Part shown: piece after piece, positions 61,665-64,000 of the stretch
Position numbering within the stretch: position 1 is the first letter of the stretch
How the letters are laid out: the number at the start of each line of letters is the position of its first letter
Assembly (NCBI RefSeq): GCF_005217615.1
Contig: NZ_SZNK01000001.1
Coordinates: forward strand, 1,879,501-1,943,500
Direction of reading: 5' to 3'
DNA length: 64,000 nt
Origin: Brevibacillus antibioticus
GTDB taxonomy: Bacteria; Bacillota; Bacilli; Brevibacillales; Brevibacillaceae
The notes under the pieces: generated by a model
What the model was told of the DNA's origin: nothing
Databases searched by the model: none
What the model saw: only the letters and a program-made list of their open reading frames with translations
Program-made: the position numbers and the translations under genes

Positions 61665-62366
61665 TTAATCTCGTAGTGTATAGCCGATTCCTCGAACAGT
61701 ATGTATCAGTTTGACGGATGGATCACTTTCAATTTTGTTCCGCAAATACCGGATATACACATCCACGATGTTGGTATTCCCCATAAAGTCAAAACCCCAA
61801 ACGGCTGTGAGAATTTGCTCTCGCGAGACTGCTTGCTCCTTGTTCTGAACCAAATAATGAAGCAAATCAAATTCGCGTGGGGTCAACATGATTTCCTCTT
61901 CACCGAGGAACACTCGCCGCGCGTTGGGCTGGATACGCACGGGACCCACCACTATCTCCTGGTTCGCTTTTGAGTCCCGCTGACGCAATAAGACCCGAAT
62001 CCGGGCAAACAACTCCTCGATGGCAAACGGCTTTGCCAGATAGTCGTTGGCTCCACTGTCTAATCCCGTCACGATATCCGGAACCTCTCCACGAGCCGTG
62101 ATCATGATGATGGGGACATCTTTGGTTTCCCGAATGCGTCGGCATAATTCTATCCCCGATAATTCAGGCAGCATGACATCTAGGAGGATGAGATCGTACT
62201 CAATCGTCAGTGCCTTTTCTAATCCGGAAAGTCCTTCGTATTCAATATCCGTCGAAAATCCTTCATTCTCCAACTCCAACTGCAGGTATCTGGCCAAGTT
62301 ATGTTCATCTTCAACAAGCAGCAAATAGCCTTTTCCATCTGGCGTAGGCATGCCTATCATCTCCAT
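61665..62366 (-). CDS. OmpR/PhoB-family response regulator
   Basis: The 233-residue protein has a receiver domain (LVEDEHNLARYLQLELE, phosphoacceptor Asp in LILLDVMLPELSGIE, Lys in YLAKPF) and a winged helix (LTPREFDLLHYLVQNKEQ, NIVDVYIRYLRNKIESDP, IHTVRGIGYTLR). It pairs with the downstream kinase. Tandem 11-bp direct repeats lie in the 132-bp gap that it shares with the divergent NlpC/P60 gene, a typical binding pattern for this family. Confidence 0.93.
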   Translation of the reverse strand: MEMIGMPTPDGKGYLLLVEDEHNLARYLQLELENEGFSTDIEYEGLSGLEKALTIEYDLILLDVMLPELSGIELCRRIRETKDVPIIMITARGEVPDIVTGLDSGANDYLAKPFAIEELFARIRVLLRQRDSKANQEIVVGPVRIQPNARRVFLGEEEIMLTPREFDLLHYLVQNKEQAVSREQILTAVWGFDFMGNTNIVDVYIRYLRNKIESDPSVKLIHTVRGIGYTLRD

Positions 62367-62388
62367 TTGAATATCTTACCAACAGTTT

Positions 62389-62410
62389 TCTCAGGAAACT
62401 CTCATGAAAT
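62389..62410. promoter_or_regulatory. Tandem 11-bp direct repeats between response regulator and NlpC/P60 gene
   Basis: TCTCAGGAAAC and TCTCATGAAAT follow each other directly, 9 of 11 bases identical. OmpR/PhoB-type regulators bind 11-bp-spaced direct repeats as head-to-tail dimers. The site lies 23 bp before the regulator start and 89 bp before the endopeptidase start. Confidence 0.55.
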
Positions 62411-62498
62411 TCTACCGGGAATCTAAGTTTTATTCTGTACGATAAGAGCGTGGATGAGAAACATACAACAAGTTCAACCATTCAGAAGGAGGAACATC

Positions 62499-63206
62499 AT
62501 GACAAAGCGAAACTGGAAAGGTACCACTACTACGGTCGTAGCTATTTTAATGGGAACTTCTCTTCTCATGAACGGACAAGCCTACGCGGCTTCTGAGACA
62601 AGTCTCACCTTCACAACTACACATAATCAGGATAAACAGCAGAAAAAACATCAGAATGATCTGAACCTGCAACAAAATATCGAAGAAATGGTGCAAGATG
62701 GGACTACCTTCGACCCGACACCCAATATGGATAGTACTACCGATAATAGCCAGAATAAACAGTTAGATGCTATCACTGCTCCATCAGATCAAAATGCAAC
62801 AGATTCAACTTCTACTCCCTCTTCCGACATCGCCGATCAGGTCATCGCAAAAGGATTGGAGTATAAAGGCGTACCCTATAAATACGGTTCGAGCAAAAAA
62901 ACAACACGTACATTTGATTGCTCTTCCTTTACACAACGAGTGTTTAAAGAGGTCGGAGTAAATCTGCCGCGAGACTCGCGACAACAGTCCAAAGTCGGTC
63001 AAAAAGTTTCGAAGGATCAGCTACAAAAAGGAGATCTCGTTTTCTTCCGCAGCTACGGTAGCTCCTCTTCTCGCATTACCCATGTTGCCATCTACGCTGG
63101 AGACAATAAGCTGCTGCATACGTACGGGAAACCGGGTGTTACGACTACAAACTTCAAAGGGACTTCCTGGGAAAAACGTTTTGAGCTTGGAAGACGTGTG
63201 ATTTAA
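62499..63206 (+). CDS. Secreted NlpC/P60 cell-wall endopeptidase
   Basis: The 235-residue protein has a signal peptide ending AYAA (about 1-30), a polar Gln/Asn/Ser/Thr-rich linker of about 85 residues, and a C-terminal NlpC/P60 domain with the catalytic Cys in TFDCSSFTQRVF, His in RITHVAIYAG and a downstream His in LLHTYG. It cleaves peptide links such as gamma-D-Glu-meso-DAP in peptidoglycan. The domain lacks SH3 or LysM anchors. AAGGAGGAA precedes the ATG at 62499; an upstream in-frame ATG at 62454 has none. It is divergent from the two-component operon. Confidence 0.93.
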   Translation: MTKRNWKGTTTTVVAILMGTSLLMNGQAYAASETSLTFTTTHNQDKQQKKHQNDLNLQQNIEEMVQDGTTFDPTPNMDSTTDNSQNKQLDAITAPSDQNATDSTSTPSSDIADQVIAKGLEYKGVPYKYGSSKKTTRTFDCSSFTQRVFKEVGVNLPRDSRQQSKVGQKVSKDQLQKGDLVFFRSYGSSSSRITHVAIYAGDNKLLHTYGKPGVTTTNFKGTSWEKRFELGRRVI

Positions 63207-63226
63207 TCATCTTCTTGGACGAAACA

Positions 63227-63260
63227 CAAAAAGGCTGCTGAGAGCTTCAGCAGTCTTTTT
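63227..63260 (+). terminator. Terminator of the NlpC/P60 gene
   Basis: AAAAAGGCTGCTGA and TCAGCAGTCTTTTT pair over a 5-base loop and end in a T-run, 21 bp after the stop. Confidence 0.9.
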
Positions 63261-63365
63261 CATGATCTCCTCAAAACTGACGCTGTGCGGTATACCTACA
63301 AATCGGTGTACCCAGATGATGTTCGGTGTGGTCCTTTGAAAGTCGATCAGCATGCAAAAGAAAGC

Positions 63366-63391
63366 TGAAACGTTGTCAATTGTTCCTCGTC
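63366..63391 (+). promoter_or_regulatory. Candidate ECF-sigma promoter (TGAAAC-N16-CGTC) of the SLH gene
   Basis: TGAAAC at 63366-63371 and CGTC at 63388-63391 are exactly 16 bp apart, the form recognised by sigma-M/W-type ECF factors in Bacillus under envelope stress. The SLH gene starts 39 bp downstream. No ordinary -35/-10 pair is obvious. Confidence 0.55.
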
Positions 63392-63430
63392 AAATGGAGT
63401 GAAACTTCAAAAAATACGAGGTGGCTGCCC

Positions 63431-64000
63431 ATGAATGTCAGACAAAATCTGGTCTCTCTATCCTTCCTTGCATTGTTAACCGTGTCATTCGCCCAACCAA
63501 GCTTTGCCGCAACGACTCCCTTTACGGATCTTGCCCAATCGGGAGCGAAAGATAAAATTCTTGCCTTACAGCAACAAGGTGTAATAAAAGGCGTGGATGA
63601 TAGCAAATTTGCACCTGACGAAACGATAACGGCGGCTCAAGGTGTTCAACTGATGGTAAATGCCTTCGATTTGAGTCTGGCAGCGATCCGTTTTATAAAG
63701 GCTCCACAAGCCACTGACTTTTTTTCCAAAGCGGATAACGATGCTTGGTATGCAGAGAGTCTGATCATAGCGGCTGTGAACGGATTGGAGTTACCAGCTG
63801 ATCTCGATCCGAATGCAGAATGGACCAAAGAGCAGTTCATTCACCAGCTAATGAGAGTCATGGAGACCAAGGGTAATCTGCCCATGATCAAACTAGTACC
63901 AGTAGAAATCCGAGATGATCACGAGCTCACCGTGGATTATCAAGGCTCCATTCAACGGGCTTTGGCAAGAGATATTATCGGATTGGATAAGGAAAACAGG
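63431..64000 (+). CDS. S-layer homology (SLH) domain protein, N-terminal part (cut by window edge)
   Basis: The frame is open from the ATG at 63431 to the end of the window, 190 codons. It has a signal peptide (VSLSFLALLTVSFAQPSFAA) and then SLH-like motifs: TPFTDLAQSGAKDKILALQQ, GVIKGVDDSKFAPDETITAAQ and later AWYAESLIIAAVNGLEL. SLH modules attach proteins to pyruvylated cell-wall polymers. GAGGTGG precedes the ATG. The rest of the protein lies outside the window, so its enzymatic or structural role is unknown. Confidence 0.88.
   Translation, partial: MNVRQNLVSLSFLALLTVSFAQPSFAATTPFTDLAQSGAKDKILALQQQGVIKGVDDSKFAPDETITAAQGVQLMVNAFDLSLAAIRFIKAPQATDFFSKADNDAWYAESLIIAAVNGLELPADLDPNAEWTKEQFIHQLMRVMETKGNLPMIKLVPVEIRDDHELTVDYQGSIQRALARDIIGLDKENR

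Overview
The window looks like chromosomal DNA of a Brevibacillus, most likely of the B. brevis group. The reasons are a MocR-type regulator next to D-Ala-D-Ala ligase (the ddlR-ddl pair described in B. brevis), a non-ribosomal peptide synthetase (NRPS), an SLH surface protein, a Spo0E-like protein, low-GC Gram-positive ribosome binding sites, and several two-component systems. No tRNA, rRNA, phage, CRISPR array or intact transposase gene was found.

Layout. 1-5105 (minus strand) is the start of a biosynthetic operon: serine acetyltransferase, a SagB-type oxidase and an NRPS module with an Ile-type specificity code, followed by the first codons of a second NRPS gene. Divergent from it are a PadR regulator and an MFS exporter (5448-7220). 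7249-13491 (minus) holds a frameshifted small gene, a DUF2809 membrane protein, and an operon of membrane-anchored protein, ABC ATPase, FtsX-type permease, response regulator and kinase. Then come katG with a PerR-like box, a broken serine hydrolase gene, a GNAT and a methyltransferase, a MerR regulator with a textbook operator, pepT and a DHFR-like protein.

22485-35302 (minus) is one long operon: TetR, amidohydrolase, enoyl-CoA hydratase, acyl-CoA ligase, M42 peptidase, peptide-binding lipoprotein, serine hydrolase, DppBCDF-type transporter and a DapF-type epimerase. It reads as import and breakdown of an acylated or unusual peptide-like compound. A short UvrA paralogue, a hydrolase remnant, a CysK-like enzyme with a divergent XRE-cupin regulator, and ddl/ddlR follow.

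42704-44690 (minus) holds a Spo0E-like gene, a 39-codon secreted-peptide gene and an HTH-TPR regulator. The last two look like an undescribed RRNPP-type peptide quorum-sensing pair. Next are an Xaa-Pro peptidase and a SAM-I riboswitch with its terminator but no recognisable methionine or cysteine gene behind it. 46788-52708 (minus) is a sulfide/persulfide detoxification set (sulfide:quinone oxidoreductase, DUF1641, MBL-rhodanese, TauE) plus a two-component system with a Cys-rich PAS kinase; both transcription units carry a related 7-2-7 palindrome.

The last part holds an MFS transporter, a ~690-bp element bounded by four related 17-mers in nested inverted orientation, a PAS kinase, a Tyr-rich cupin, a MOSC/LysR divergent pair, a kinase/regulator pair divergent from an NlpC/P60 endopeptidase, and the start of an SLH protein behind a candidate ECF-sigma promoter. 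All functions are inferred from sequence by eye; no database search was run.
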